Assembly: GCA_963793295.1 (NCBI GenBank) | Contig: CAWBZX010000022.1 | Coordinates: 1 to 64,000, forward strand | DNA length: 64,000 bases | Reading direction: 5' to 3' | DNA from: JAHDHW01 sp963793295 | GTDB taxonomy: Bacteria > Bacteroidota > Bacteroidia > Chitinophagales > Saprospiraceae | Shown: one piece after another, positions 46,761-56,879 of the stretch | How the letters are laid out: each line of letters opens with the position of its first letter | How positions within the stretch are numbered: position 1 is the stretch's first letter | Notes under the pieces: generated by a model | What the model was told of the DNA's origin: nothing | Seen by the model: only the letters and a program-made list of their open reading frames with translations | The model's database searches: none | Position numbers and translations under genes: made by a program

Positions 46761-49166
46761 ATGAAGACAAATTTGACTTTACGAAATTTGACACCCCTTT
46801 TCACCCTTCTTGCCTTATTATTTTCAACACAAGTTTTTGCACAACCTGCCAATGATGATTGTGCCAATGCTTTTGCCGTAACTATTGGAGTCGATGAAGC
46901 CAATTGTGTACCAGTTGAAGGAAGCACAGTGGACGGAACACCTTCTACTACGCCATCTAGTGTATGCTCCGGATCGTGGTTCGGAGACGATATCTGGTTT
47001 TCATTCACAACAGGATCTACTATACCAGATAATAGTATTACGATTAAAGCATTTTATGGAACAGAACCAGGAGATTTAGGACAAGCCGGCATGGGATTGT
47101 ATGAAAGTTGTGATTTAGACGCAGTTCCCTTGACCTGTTTTTCTGATGCTCCTGGCCGAACTACGATTGAGCCTTATGCATGCCAACTTATACCTAATAA
47201 CACCTACTATGTTCGTGTCTGGTCTGCACCTGGAGTCAATGATAATTCAGGAGCGCTTCGCTTATGCGTATTTAATTCTCCTCCTCCTCCTCCTGAAACA
47301 GATGTTATACTTTGGGGAGGAAATCCTGGAGAAGGAGATTTTGACGGTGGATTAAATGGATGGACAATCGTTAATGATACCTTGGGTTGTGGCGATACTT
47401 TTGACTTATGGAGATGGGATCCCAATGCCGCTTCGAATGGAAACTCTTGTGGTGATGCTACAAGTTCAGCACCTTCTGCGTGTAATGGAGGTATGGCTTT
47501 CAGTTCTGATGCTTATGACAGTGGCAACGGGCCATGCGGTGGCGGTGGTGGACCATGTTCTGCCCCCCAAGACGGTGAATTGGTTTCTCCCGCTATTGAT
47601 CTTTCTGGTTTTGGACTTCCTTCAAGTTCTGGTATTTCCGTTAAATTTTTTCAAACTACCCGGCAATTTAACAGTGTCTATTATATTTTATATAGCAATG
47701 ACGATGGAGCGACCTGGATCGAAAAAGAAATCAACGATGAACTTGTTACAAACGATGCTGCTACCGATGAATTTAAAAAGGTGTTTCTTAAAGATGCCGA
47801 TTTAAGTTCCACCAATTTTCGAGTAAAATTTAGGTATGAAGCTAATTTTTATTATTGGATCATTGATGATGTTCAGCTAATCGAAACAGAAGCGAACAAC
47901 TTACAGGTGGCACCTAATAATTTCTATGCGATAGCGCCTAACGTGGTGACTCCCGTAAGCCAGGTGGAGCCTTTCAGCCACCTTGCTGATATTTATAATG
48001 CAGGTGCTGTTGAGCAAACCAATATCAATTTGAATGTAACCATCGTCGATGACAATACTAGTAATGTAGTCTTTACAGATGATTTACCCTATGATCCCAT
48101 CCCAGGAGATTCTTTGGTAGAAAATCTGCCTATGCCAGGTTACTTTACTCCTGATGGTACCACTCCGACCACGTATACAGCCACCTATGAAATCACATCT
48201 GATAGTATGGATTTCACGCCAGCAGATAATATTCAGACTTATACCTTTATGACTTCCGATACCGTTTTTGCAAAAGAATTGGGCGGAACCGGTAATTTTA
48301 ATCCTGCCGCAAGTAATTGGGAAGGAGCTATGGAGCCTCATAGTGCAGCTTATGGCAACTATTATTATGTCGTCGATGGAGACAACTGGCACGCCTCTTC
48401 AGTCACTTTCGCCATCGGAAACGGTGAAGATCTTGAAATGATTGGCCGACTGCTTTCTATTTATCTCTATACCTGGGATGAAGACACCAACGAAGATGGT
48501 AATATGGATCCGGATGAAAGGACAAGGGTTGCGTTTAGTGTTTATGAGATTCAAGGCACAGAAACGGTTAATGATTTGATTACATTACCACTATCATACT
48601 TCCCGGCTAATACCCCCGGCCCGATTGATATAGAATCCAATCAGGCTTACGCTGTTATGGTTGAGTATTCTACAAATGATCAAGTAGATTTTATTATGCG
48701 AAATAGTACTGCGCTCGATTATAATGCAATGGTCACTCGTTCTGAATTGGACGGTATTCCTGAAGGAAACGGAAGGTATTCGCCATTAGTTGGTTTAAAT
48801 GGTGATCTTGAATCTGAACCATATGGATCAGTAGGTTTTGGTCGAAATACCGTTCCTGTTATTAGATTGAATATAGCAATGGTCGTTGGTACGGAAGATC
48901 AATTGGGTGCCGAGGATATCATTAAAATTTCTCCGAATCCTACCAATAATAAAATCAATTTAAGTATTGATTTGGCAGAAACCCATGATAAAGTGAACAT
49001 TCGAATTCTCGATATTAACGGGCGTTTAATCATGGATCAACATTATGAAAACATGAAGCAGGAAATGCTTCAATTTGATGTTAGTAATTATGCTTCCGGA
49101 ACGTACTTCCTCCATTTTATAACTGACAATGGAGTTAGAACCGAACGCTTTGTGGTACAACATTAA
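46761..49166 (+). CDS. T9SS-secreted surface protein, cluster member 5
   Basis: The 801-residue protein has a signal peptide (MKTNLTLRNLTPLFTLLALL, cut near VFAQ). The domain order is as in member 2: a PANDDCANAF domain with IWFSFTTGS and TYYVRVWSAPG, a lectin-fold domain (GEGDFDGGLNGWT, YYWIIDDVQL), a CARDB-like stretch, the shared module with loop DTNEDGNMDPDE and a T9SS sorting domain (SPNPTNNKINLS, GTYFLHF, ERFVVQH). A Gly/Cys-rich stretch (about residues 254-266) is specific to it. The N-terminal 35 residues are nearly those of member 6. Confidence 0.88.
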   Translation: MKTNLTLRNLTPLFTLLALLFSTQVFAQPANDDCANAFAVTIGVDEANCVPVEGSTVDGTPSTTPSSVCSGSWFGDDIWFSFTTGSTIPDNSITIKAFYGTEPGDLGQAGMGLYESCDLDAVPLTCFSDAPGRTTIEPYACQLIPNNTYYVRVWSAPGVNDNSGALRLCVFNSPPPPPETDVILWGGNPGEGDFDGGLNGWTIVNDTLGCGDTFDLWRWDPNAASNGNSCGDATSSAPSACNGGMAFSSDAYDSGNGPCGGGGGPCSAPQDGELVSPAIDLSGFGLPSSSGISVKFFQTTRQFNSVYYILYSNDDGATWIEKEINDELVTNDAATDEFKKVFLKDADLSSTNFRVKFRYEANFYYWIIDDVQLIETEANNLQVAPNNFYAIAPNVVTPVSQVEPFSHLADIYNAGAVEQTNINLNVTIVDDNTSNVVFTDDLPYDPIPGDSLVENLPMPGYFTPDGTTPTTYTATYEITSDSMDFTPADNIQTYTFMTSDTVFAKELGGTGNFNPAASNWEGAMEPHSAAYGNYYYVVDGDNWHASSVTFAIGNGEDLEMIGRLLSIYLYTWDEDTNEDGNMDPDERTRVAFSVYEIQGTETVNDLITLPLSYFPANTPGPIDIESNQAYAVMVEYSTNDQVDFIMRNSTALDYNAMVTRSELDGIPEGNGRYSPLVGLNGDLESEPYGSVGFGRNTVPVIRLNIAMVVGTEDQLGAEDIIKISPNPTNNKINLSIDLAETHDKVNIRILDINGRLIMDQHYENMKQEMLQFDVSNYASGTYFLHFITDNGVRTERFVVQH

Positions 49167-49184
49167 TTTCTCGTAAAATTCTTT

Positions 49185-49225
49185 AAAAAAAACCTTCCGA
49201 AATTAATTTTCGGAAGGTTTTTTTT
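49185..49225 (+). terminator. Terminator after cluster member 5
   Basis: A stem built on AACCTTCCGAAATT/AATTTTCGGAAGGTT is followed by a run of at least eight T. Confidence 0.8.
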
Positions 49226-49310
49226 GATTTAAAATAGCATGCACTGTAACTTTCAGTTTTAACAATATTAAGCTAATGCAAATTTTACTTTTTTTATTAT
49301 TTTTACTAAG

Positions 49311-49435
49311 TGACGGAAAGAAAATATTGATAAGCTATTTCATATTCTGAAAACAATCTAATCAATTGACTAAAAGGAAGTTGTTAGAATGTTTTTGGGA
49401 TATGTAGAAAAAATAGATTATTAATATTTCCGTCA
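49311..49435. mobile_element. MITE-like 125-bp element, copy 1
   Basis: The element begins TGACGGAAAG and ends TTTCCGTCA, with imperfect terminal inverted repeats that continue inward (TATTGATAAGCTATTT on the left). It encodes no protein. Copy 2, also 125 bp, is at 51927-52051. The equivalent gap before member 5 (about 46500-46560) lacks it, although the flanking DNA is similar. This suggests an insertion after the genes duplicated. Confidence 0.6.
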
Positions 49436-49483
49436 AACTACTTATAAGAGCATATTTAATTACATTTATCCAAATCCACAATT

Positions 49484-51820
49484 ATGAAGACAAATTTGAC
49501 TTCAAAAAACTTGATCCCCTCCTTTACCTTTGTTGTATTATTATTTTCTACACCATTTTTTGCCCAACCTGCCAATGACGATTGTAGTGGAGCTTTCGAA
49601 TTTACAATTGCAGCAGATGAAGCCTCTTGTGTGCCGGTGAATGGAAATACGGTAGGAGCTACTGGCTCAACGATACCTTCAAATGTTTGTTCCACAAGTT
49701 GGTTTGGAGACGATATTTGGTTTAAGTTCACAACTGATTCCAATTTGCCGGAAGGGGCAATAATTATAAAAGCATTTTTTGGTACCGAGACTGGTGATAT
49801 TCAAGCGGTGGGGATGGCTATTTATGATACCTGTAGTGTTGAAGCAAACCCGATTTTTTGTTTTTCCTCTGATGATCCAAATGAAAATCAATTAGAACCT
49901 TTTTTTACAGGAAATCTGTTGACCGATCATACTTATTATGTGAGAATTTGGTCTGGATTATCTCCAAACGATAATTCAGGAACATTCAGAGTTTGCGGTT
50001 TCTACGAGCCTCCTTCTGATGATGTTGTTTTATGGGATGGTGGCCAGTTTGATGGCGGAATGGGTGACTGGACAACAGTTGGTATTACCTCTGATACTGC
50101 TGTCTGGACTTACAAGGCATGCTCCTGCTCTGAAGGTTTTTGGCGTCAATCTGTTATAAATTCACCAACAGCTTATAACGGAGCGATGATTTTTGATGCC
50201 GATTTATTAAACTATGATGTTACTTCTCAACCATACCCTTTTCACGAAGGAGAACTGATATCTCCGGTTATTGATTGCTCCACTTTTGAAGCGGTATCTT
50301 TAAAATATTATCAAAGCTATGATGCTTTGAATGGAGCTACTTATTATTCTTATAGCCTTGATGGTGGAAATACCTGGGTAGATCAAATCGAGGTAAATGA
50401 TGATATAGCAGGAAATCAAAGTACGCCAACCCCAAGTTTTAAACGTCATTATATTTCTGAAGCTGCAGGAGTTGACTCTTTTAGAATAAAATTTATTTTT
50501 GATGGAGATTATTATAACTGGATCATTGACGATGTGCAACTTATCCAACCTGAGCGAAATAACTTGATTGTGATGGACAACTTTTATACAATTGCACCCA
50601 ATGCCATGACACCTTATAGCCAGGTTGCTCCATTTAGTTTTCTTGCAGATGTCAGAAATGCTGGTGCAGAGCCACAAACCAATGTAAACCTAAATATCTC
50701 AATCGTTGATAACACCACTTCAACAGAAGTATTTAGTGCTGATTTGCCCTACAATACGATCCCTGCCGATTCTTTAGTTGAGAATGTTCCTTTTACAGAT
50801 TATTTTACAGCTGATGGATCTATAACGACTTATACAGGCACTTACGAAATCTCATCGGATAGTGTAGACTTTGATCCTTCTGACAATTTCCAGTCTTTTG
50901 ATTTCATGACAACTGACAGTGTCTTTGCTAATGAATTTGGTGCAACCCGAACGATTCAGCCTGCTGCAAACAATTGGGAAGGAGACATGGAGCCTCATAG
51001 CTGGGCATTCGGAAATTATTTTTATATCGTCAATGGAGACGACTGGTATGCCAGTTCAGCCACTTTTGGTCTTGGAAATGCCGACGCTCCAGGGATTGCA
51101 GGTCGTTTGATCAGTCTTTATTTGTACCGATGGGATGAAGACACCAACGAAGATGGCAATATGGATCCGGGTGAAAGAACAAGGGTTGCTTTTAATGTTT
51201 ATGAAATCCTGGGAACTGAACAAACTGCTGATCTGATTACGGTTCCTTTACTTAATTTTCCAAGCAATGAGCCAGGGCCGGTTGATCTTGAATCCAATCA
51301 GGCTTATGTGCTTATGATAGAATATGTAACCCTCGATGAAGTTGATTTTGCTTTGGTTGCCGGTGAAATTAATTTTGATGCGATGACTTTCCGATCCGAG
51401 TTAGATGGAATTCCTGAAGGAAATGCAAGATATGCTTACATGCTGGGCGTTAACGGTGATTTAGAGGCAGAACCATACAGCAGTGCTGGTTTTGTGACCC
51501 GAATGGCTCCGGTGGTCAGGCTTAATATTGCAATGATTGAGTCAGCTGATGAAGTTTTAGATGCTTCCAATATTATCGAGATTTCTCCAAACCCTGCGGA
51601 TAATAAAATCAACTTGAATATTGATTTGACCGAAATGCACGAAAGGGTAAATATCAGAATCCTTGATGTCAATGGTCGTTTGATTTTGGATCAACCACAT
51701 GATAACGTAAAGCAGGAAACACTTCAATTTGATATTAGTAATTATGCATCAGGAGCTTACTTCCTCCATTTCATTACCGAAAGTGGAGTTAGAACCAAAC
51801 GCTTTATTGTGCAGCACTAA
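49484..51820 (+). CDS. T9SS-secreted surface protein, cluster member 6
   Basis: The 778-residue protein has a signal peptide (MKTNLTSKNLIPSFTF, near copy of member 5). It carries a PANDDCSGAFEF domain (IWFKFTTDS, TYYVRIWS), a lectin-fold domain resembling that of members 2 and 4 (GQFDGGMGDWTT, SLKYYQSY, NWIIDDVQL), a CARDB-like stretch, the shared module with loop DTNEDGNMDPGE and a T9SS sorting domain (SPNPADNKINLN, GAYFLHF, RFIVQH). Its halves thus match different relatives best, a sign of shuffling. Confidence 0.88.
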   Translation: MKTNLTSKNLIPSFTFVVLLFSTPFFAQPANDDCSGAFEFTIAADEASCVPVNGNTVGATGSTIPSNVCSTSWFGDDIWFKFTTDSNLPEGAIIIKAFFGTETGDIQAVGMAIYDTCSVEANPIFCFSSDDPNENQLEPFFTGNLLTDHTYYVRIWSGLSPNDNSGTFRVCGFYEPPSDDVVLWDGGQFDGGMGDWTTVGITSDTAVWTYKACSCSEGFWRQSVINSPTAYNGAMIFDADLLNYDVTSQPYPFHEGELISPVIDCSTFEAVSLKYYQSYDALNGATYYSYSLDGGNTWVDQIEVNDDIAGNQSTPTPSFKRHYISEAAGVDSFRIKFIFDGDYYNWIIDDVQLIQPERNNLIVMDNFYTIAPNAMTPYSQVAPFSFLADVRNAGAEPQTNVNLNISIVDNTTSTEVFSADLPYNTIPADSLVENVPFTDYFTADGSITTYTGTYEISSDSVDFDPSDNFQSFDFMTTDSVFANEFGATRTIQPAANNWEGDMEPHSWAFGNYFYIVNGDDWYASSATFGLGNADAPGIAGRLISLYLYRWDEDTNEDGNMDPGERTRVAFNVYEILGTEQTADLITVPLLNFPSNEPGPVDLESNQAYVLMIEYVTLDEVDFALVAGEINFDAMTFRSELDGIPEGNARYAYMLGVNGDLEAEPYSSAGFVTRMAPVVRLNIAMIESADEVLDASNIIEISPNPADNKINLNIDLTEMHERVNIRILDVNGRLILDQPHDNVKQETLQFDISNYASGAYFLHFITESGVRTKRFIVQH

Positions 51821-51840
51821 TATTCCCTCCATGATTGAAT

Positions 51841-51882
51841 AAAAAACCTTCAGAGCAAAAATGCTTCTGAAGGTTTTTTTTT
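51841..51882 (+). terminator. Terminator after cluster member 6
   Basis: The stem AACCTTCAGAGC/GCTTCTGAAGGTT (one bulge) is followed by nine T. Confidence 0.8.
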
Positions 51883-51926
51883 CGTCTTTTTTCAAATTAA
51901 TTTTTGCTTCGGTATTTTTCAATAAG

Positions 51927-52051
51927 TGACGGAAAGAAATTATTGATAAGCTATTTCACATTTTGAAAATGATCTAAATAACTGATTACCAAAAATTTTT
52001 TAGATTATTTTTAAGATGTGTTTAAAAAATAGCTTATTGATAATTCCGTCA
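51927..52051. mobile_element. MITE-like 125-bp element, copy 2
   Basis: Left end TGACGGAAAGAAATTATTGA and right end AATTCCGTCA form imperfect terminal inverted repeats; AATAGCTTATTGATAATTCC mirrors ATTATTGATAAGCTATTT. Same length and end sequences as 49311-49435, with a diverged interior. No open frame. A transposase must be supplied in trans if it is mobile. Confidence 0.6.
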
Positions 52052-52149
52052 AACAACTTAAATATAATGACTACTGCTAATCATCGTTTTTAATTCTTTT
52101 TTTTTAGTTAAATTTACTCAACAACTTATCTCAACTAAAATTAAAAACA

Positions 52150-54078
52150 ATGAAGGAACAACTCACAAAAAATTTAATTATTCTCTGCACCATATTATTT
52201 GGCTTTCAAATAATTAATGCACAAACTGTATTCTGGGAGGAAGATTTCTCTTCTATTATGGGGCTTCCAACAGGATGGACTACTGTAGATACTACTGGTG
52301 GAGCTGGCGAGTGGATCTGGTGTGACACTCCTATTGAAGCTTCCTCGTGTATCGTAGGCTGGGACCTTTTCTCTGATCAGCATGAAGGCGGTTTTTTTTC
52401 AAGCACAGCGGAAAACGGTTTTGTATTGATGGATTCTGATGGACTTGGTAACGTTTCACCCAATCATGTTGTTCAACTAACCACTACTTCAATTGATTGC
52501 TCTGGACAACCAGAAGTATGGGTTAAGTTTGAAAGCCTGATCGGTATATTTGAGAATCCTACACCCAATAATGTTTTCCTTCGTGTGAGCTTAAATGGTA
52601 CCGATTGGACAGGCTTTGATCTTTTTGATATATCGATAGCAACACGCTGGTCTGACAATCCTGAATTTTCATTTATTGACATCAGTAGCGTCGCTGCCGG
52701 AGAAGCAACGGTCTATCTACAATTTTCATGGACCGGCAATTTTGAATACTATTGGCTTATTGATGACATGCAACTTTATGATGCAGATCCAACTGCACTT
52801 TTTATTGTAGCTAACGATATGCGCGTCAATGAAAACTTTTATGCTATAGCTCCAAATGCGATGTGGCCGGCTTCTCAGATAGAATGTTTTGGATTTCTCG
52901 CTGATGTTGAGAATGTGGGTTCTGCACCTCAAACAGGGGTTAACTTAAATGTGATGATAGAAGAAAATGGAAATGCAGTTTACTCAGAAGATCTATTCTA
53001 TGGTGATATGCCCGTAGATTCTTTAGCTGAAAATCAATTATTTGAAGGATGTTTTACCCCTGATGCCACACCAGGAAATGTTTATAATGGAACCTATACG
53101 ATCACCGCAGACTCTGTTGATCTAGCTCCTGAGAATAACATCCGACAATTCAACTTTATGGTTACAGATACGATTTTCTCAAAAGAAATGGGTGCAACCA
53201 ATTCTATTCAACCTGCTGATTCTAACTGGGAAGGGGTGGATGAAGGTCACAGCTGGACGATGGGGAATTGTTACTACATAGTAAATGGAGACGGCTATTT
53301 TGCAAGGACCATTTCATTTGGACTCGGCAATGCGGATGACCCCGGAATTGCAACCCGCCTGATTTCTCTAAACCTTTGGGAATGGGAAGAAGACACTAAC
53401 CTGGACGGAAATGCTGATGTGGATGAAAGAACAAAAATCGCTTCCAATATTTATGAAATTCAAGGCACGGAAACATTAGAGGATGTTATTACTTTACCAT
53501 TGCTCACATTTCCTACTTTTGAGTTGGCTCCGATCCCTTTGAAAGATACGACCCGATATATTGCAATGATCGAGTATGTAACTATTGATCAAATTAATTT
53601 ATATTTTTCCGGAAGTATAGATTTTGATTATGGTGCGCAGGTGTATCATTCGGAAAATCTTGTACCTCCGGCTGCACGACAAGCAGAAATGATCGCAATC
53701 AACGGAGATCTGGAAACAGAAGCTTTTGATAATGGAGGATTTGCCAGTGGTATCGTTCCGGTTTGTCGCTTGAGCATTGGTGACCAACCGTTAAGCGTGG
53801 GTACAAAGGATATTTTATCTGATAACAACATACTTTTCCTATCTCCAAATCCGACATGTGATAAAATCAATTTATCGTTGGATTTGACGGAAATTCACAA
53901 AAAGGCCAAGGTAAAGATTCTCGACGTAAGCGGAAAAGTTCTTTTGGAACGCAAATATGAAGGCATTCAAAAAGAAACATTCACTTATGATATCAGCAAC
54001 TATAGCAATGGAACATACCTCCTCCATTTCATTACTGAAAGTGGAGTAAGAACAGAGCGCTTTATTGTACAGCACTAA
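52150..54078 (+). CDS. T9SS-secreted surface protein, cluster member 7
   Basis: The 642-residue protein has a signal peptide ending NAQ (about residue 25). It lacks both the PANDDC and PA domains and starts directly with a lectin-fold/choice-of-anchor-J type domain (FWEEDFSSIMGLPTGWTTVD, YYWLIDDMQLYD). A CARDB-like stretch (FYAIAPNAMWPASQIECFGF), the shared module with loop DTNLDGNADVDE and a T9SS sorting domain (SPNPTCDKINLS, GTYLLHF, ERFIVQH) follow. It is the most diverged long member and closes the cluster. Confidence 0.87.
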   Translation: MKEQLTKNLIILCTILFGFQIINAQTVFWEEDFSSIMGLPTGWTTVDTTGGAGEWIWCDTPIEASSCIVGWDLFSDQHEGGFFSSTAENGFVLMDSDGLGNVSPNHVVQLTTTSIDCSGQPEVWVKFESLIGIFENPTPNNVFLRVSLNGTDWTGFDLFDISIATRWSDNPEFSFIDISSVAAGEATVYLQFSWTGNFEYYWLIDDMQLYDADPTALFIVANDMRVNENFYAIAPNAMWPASQIECFGFLADVENVGSAPQTGVNLNVMIEENGNAVYSEDLFYGDMPVDSLAENQLFEGCFTPDATPGNVYNGTYTITADSVDLAPENNIRQFNFMVTDTIFSKEMGATNSIQPADSNWEGVDEGHSWTMGNCYYIVNGDGYFARTISFGLGNADDPGIATRLISLNLWEWEEDTNLDGNADVDERTKIASNIYEIQGTETLEDVITLPLLTFPTFELAPIPLKDTTRYIAMIEYVTIDQINLYFSGSIDFDYGAQVYHSENLVPPAARQAEMIAINGDLETEAFDNGGFASGIVPVCRLSIGDQPLSVGTKDILSDNNILFLSPNPTCDKINLSLDLTEIHKKAKVKILDVSGKVLLERKYEGIQKETFTYDISNYSNGTYLLHFITESGVRTERFIVQH

Positions 54079-54107
54079 AAACGATTAATTTTACAAATAA
54101 ATAAATC

Positions 54108-54143
54108 AAAAAAGCCTTCCGGAAACATTTCCGGAAGGCTTTT
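54108..54143. terminator. Bidirectional terminator between cluster member 7 and valS
   Basis: The stem AAAAGCCTTCCGGAAA/TTTCCGGAAGGCTTTT has a short loop, with a U-run on both strands (six on the minus strand). It serves the convergent genes at 52150-54078 and 54179-56863. Confidence 0.8.
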
Positions 54144-54178
54144 AACTTACTCAATAGTTCTATTTTTTTTTAAAGACA

Positions 54179-56863
54179 TTAATTCAACTTCGCTAAACTT
54201 TCCTCGAGTATTTTGATTTTCTCTTCTCCGTCAGAAAGTTTCTTTTTTTCTTTTTCTACAACAGCTGGTGGTGCTCCGCTGACAAATCGATCGTTACTTA
54301 ATTTTTTCATAACAGAATTTACAAAGCCACGTGCGAGTTCTAATTCTTTATTGAGTCTTTCGCGCTCTGCATCAGCATCGATATCGAGTTTCAGTTCAAC
54401 GTAATAGTTTTCTGTACCAGAAAGGAAAGACACGCTGTTTTCAATTTCTTCATTGGTAAATTTAAAGTCGGAAAGATTTCCCATTTTACAAATCAAGACA
54501 TTCAAACCATCAAGCTTGTACAATTCCTTTGATCGGTCACTTTCTTCCACAAAAAGCAATAAGGTTTCTTTCCAGGCAATTCCATTTTTTTGTCGGATAT
54601 CCCTGACTTTTGTAATGACATCTTTCGCTTTTTCAAACTTATTGATCAATCCATCATTGAACGCCTTCGCTTTTGGGTAACTGCTAATTACACAATCTTC
54701 TCCTTCTTTTCGATCCTGTAATTGGTGCCAGATTTCTTCCGTGACAAAAGGCATGAAAGGATGTAAAACAATCATCATTTTTTCATAAAAGGCGACTGTT
54801 CTGTCATATGTTGCTTTATCAATGGATTCGCCATAAGCTGGCTTGATGATTTCCAGATACCAGCTAAAAAAGTCGTTCCACAACAGGCTGTGCAATTCTT
54901 TTAAAGCTTCTGACAAGCGGTAAGATTTAAACTTTTCATCAAGATCTACCAAAGTTTTATTTAACTTATTTTCAAACCAATCACCCGCCACTTTATTGAT
55001 TGCTGCAGTAGTTTCATCTTTGGCGCTTTCGTTGACTTTCCATCCCTTAACCAAAAGCATTGCGTTCCACATTTTATTGCAAAACTTACTTCCTTGCTCA
55101 CATAATTTTTCATCAAAAGGCAAATCACCACCGGCAGGAGAACAGAACAGCATTCCAAACCGAACGCCATCAGCACCATGATCTTCGATCAATTTTAAGG
55201 CATCGGGAGAGTTACCTAATTGTTTGCTCATTTTTCGCCCTTGCTGATCCCTTACCATTCCGGTAAAATAGACCTCTTTAAAAGGATAGACTCCTTTTTT
55301 AGCTGCTAATTCCTCACCCAATAAATCACCAGCGTATTCATAACCAGCCATGATCATTCGTGCCACCCAGAAAAACATGATGTCCCAACCGGTCACCAAA
55401 ACATTGGTAGGGTAATAATATTTGAGCTCCTCAGATGTTTCGAATCCATCAAAAACCGAAATTGGCCACAACCAGCTTGAAAACCAGGTATCTACCACAT
55501 CTTCATCCTGATGGAGATCATCCATTTTCAATGCTGAATTGCCCGTTTTTGTTCTGGCTAATTCAAGTGCTTCTTCAGGTGTTTCGGCAACAAAAAAATC
55601 ATCTTTATAATAATAAGCGGGTACTTGCTGCCCCCACCACAACTGCCTTGATATGCACCAATCCCGGACATTATCTTCATTCAGCCAATTCTGGTACATA
55701 TTAAAAAAGTGCTCCGGAAAGAATGTAATATCTTGTTTTCGAACTGCATCAAGGCTGATCTTTGCTAACTCCTTCATTTCCAAAAACCATTGCAAAGTAA
55801 GTCGAGGTTCTATAATGGCATTGGTGCGCTCCGATCTTCCCACTTTATTGATATAGTCTTCAACTTTGACGATCTGTCCAAGTTCCTCAAGTGTTTTAGC
55901 CATTTTTTTACGAACAACAAATCGGTCTTCTCCGATATAAAATTGAGCGGCTTCACTCATCGTTCCATCTGCATTGAAAGTGTCGATTACTTCAAGGTTA
56001 TGACGCTGGCCAATTTCATAATCGTTTTGATCATGAGCAGGCGTTACCTTCAGTGCTCCGGTTCCAAATTCCATTTCCACATAGCGATCAAAAATAATCG
56101 GAACCGAACGGTTAACCATCGGTATAATTACTTTTTTTCCTTTCAAATGTGCGTATCTTTTATCCTCAGGATTAACAGCCACTGCAGAATCGCCCAGGAT
56201 GGTTTCCGGCCGTGTTGTAGCAATGGTTATCCATTCATCAGCTATCCCTTCAATTTTATAACGAACGTAGTACAGCTTAGAATTTTCTTCGGTGTAAATA
56301 ACTTCTTCGTTTGAAAGAACCGTTTTTGCTTCTGGGTCCCAATTGGTCATTCTTAGGCCGCGATATAATTTTCCTTTATTATAAAGGTCAACAAAAACTT
56401 TTACAACAGCTTTGGAAAGGCTTTCTTCCATGGTAAACCTGGTACGTTCCCAATCACAGGAAGCACCCAGTTTTTTGAGCTGTTCTAAAATGATCCCTCC
56501 ATATTTGTCTTTCCACTCAAAAGCATATTTGAGAAATTCATCGCGTGAAATATCAGATTTTTTGATACCTCTTTCGCGTAACATCCTTACTACCTTTGCT
56601 TCAGTTGCGATGGAGGCATGATCCATTCCGGGAACCCAGCAGGCATTTTTACCTTCAAGTCGAGCTTTCCTGATTAAAATGTCCTGAATCGTATTGTTGA
56701 GCATATGCCCCATATGAAGGACGCCGGTTACATTTGGGGGAGGAATTACAATCGTGTACGGCTCTCTTTCGTCCGGAACCGAACGAAAATAGTTGTTTTC
56801 TATCCAGTGAGCATACCACTTTTCTTCAATATCTTTCGGACTGTAACGAGTATTTAAAGTCAT
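54179..56863 (-). CDS. valS: Valyl-tRNA synthetase
   Basis: The 894-residue class I aminoacyl-tRNA synthetase has the HIGH-type motif HMGH at residues 50-53 after PPPNVTGVL. The KMSKS-type loop reads KMSKQ at residues 544-548 (GRKMSKQLGNSPDAL). ATTRPETILGDSAVAVNP and the editing-domain segment near GTGALKVTPAHDQNDYEIG are typical of ValRS. A C-terminal coiled-coil arm (LNKELELARGFVNSVMKKL, EKIKILEESLAKL) binds tRNA. It charges tRNA-Val and hydrolyses mischarged threonine. Single gene. Confidence 0.96.
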   Translation of the reverse strand: MTLNTRYSPKDIEEKWYAHWIENNYFRSVPDEREPYTIVIPPPNVTGVLHMGHMLNNTIQDILIRKARLEGKNACWVPGMDHASIATEAKVVRMLRERGIKKSDISRDEFLKYAFEWKDKYGGIILEQLKKLGASCDWERTRFTMEESLSKAVVKVFVDLYNKGKLYRGLRMTNWDPEAKTVLSNEEVIYTEENSKLYYVRYKIEGIADEWITIATTRPETILGDSAVAVNPEDKRYAHLKGKKVIIPMVNRSVPIIFDRYVEMEFGTGALKVTPAHDQNDYEIGQRHNLEVIDTFNADGTMSEAAQFYIGEDRFVVRKKMAKTLEELGQIVKVEDYINKVGRSERTNAIIEPRLTLQWFLEMKELAKISLDAVRKQDITFFPEHFFNMYQNWLNEDNVRDWCISRQLWWGQQVPAYYYKDDFFVAETPEEALELARTKTGNSALKMDDLHQDEDVVDTWFSSWLWPISVFDGFETSEELKYYYPTNVLVTGWDIMFFWVARMIMAGYEYAGDLLGEELAAKKGVYPFKEVYFTGMVRDQQGRKMSKQLGNSPDALKLIEDHGADGVRFGMLFCSPAGGDLPFDEKLCEQGSKFCNKMWNAMLLVKGWKVNESAKDETTAAINKVAGDWFENKLNKTLVDLDEKFKSYRLSEALKELHSLLWNDFFSWYLEIIKPAYGESIDKATYDRTVAFYEKMMIVLHPFMPFVTEEIWHQLQDRKEGEDCVISSYPKAKAFNDGLINKFEKAKDVITKVRDIRQKNGIAWKETLLLFVEESDRSKELYKLDGLNVLICKMGNLSDFKFTNEEIENSVSFLSGTENYYVELKLDIDADAERERLNKELELARGFVNSVMKKLSNDRFVSGAPPAVVEKEKKKLSDGEEKIKILEESLAKLN

Positions 56864-56879
56864 TTATATTTTAGTTGAT

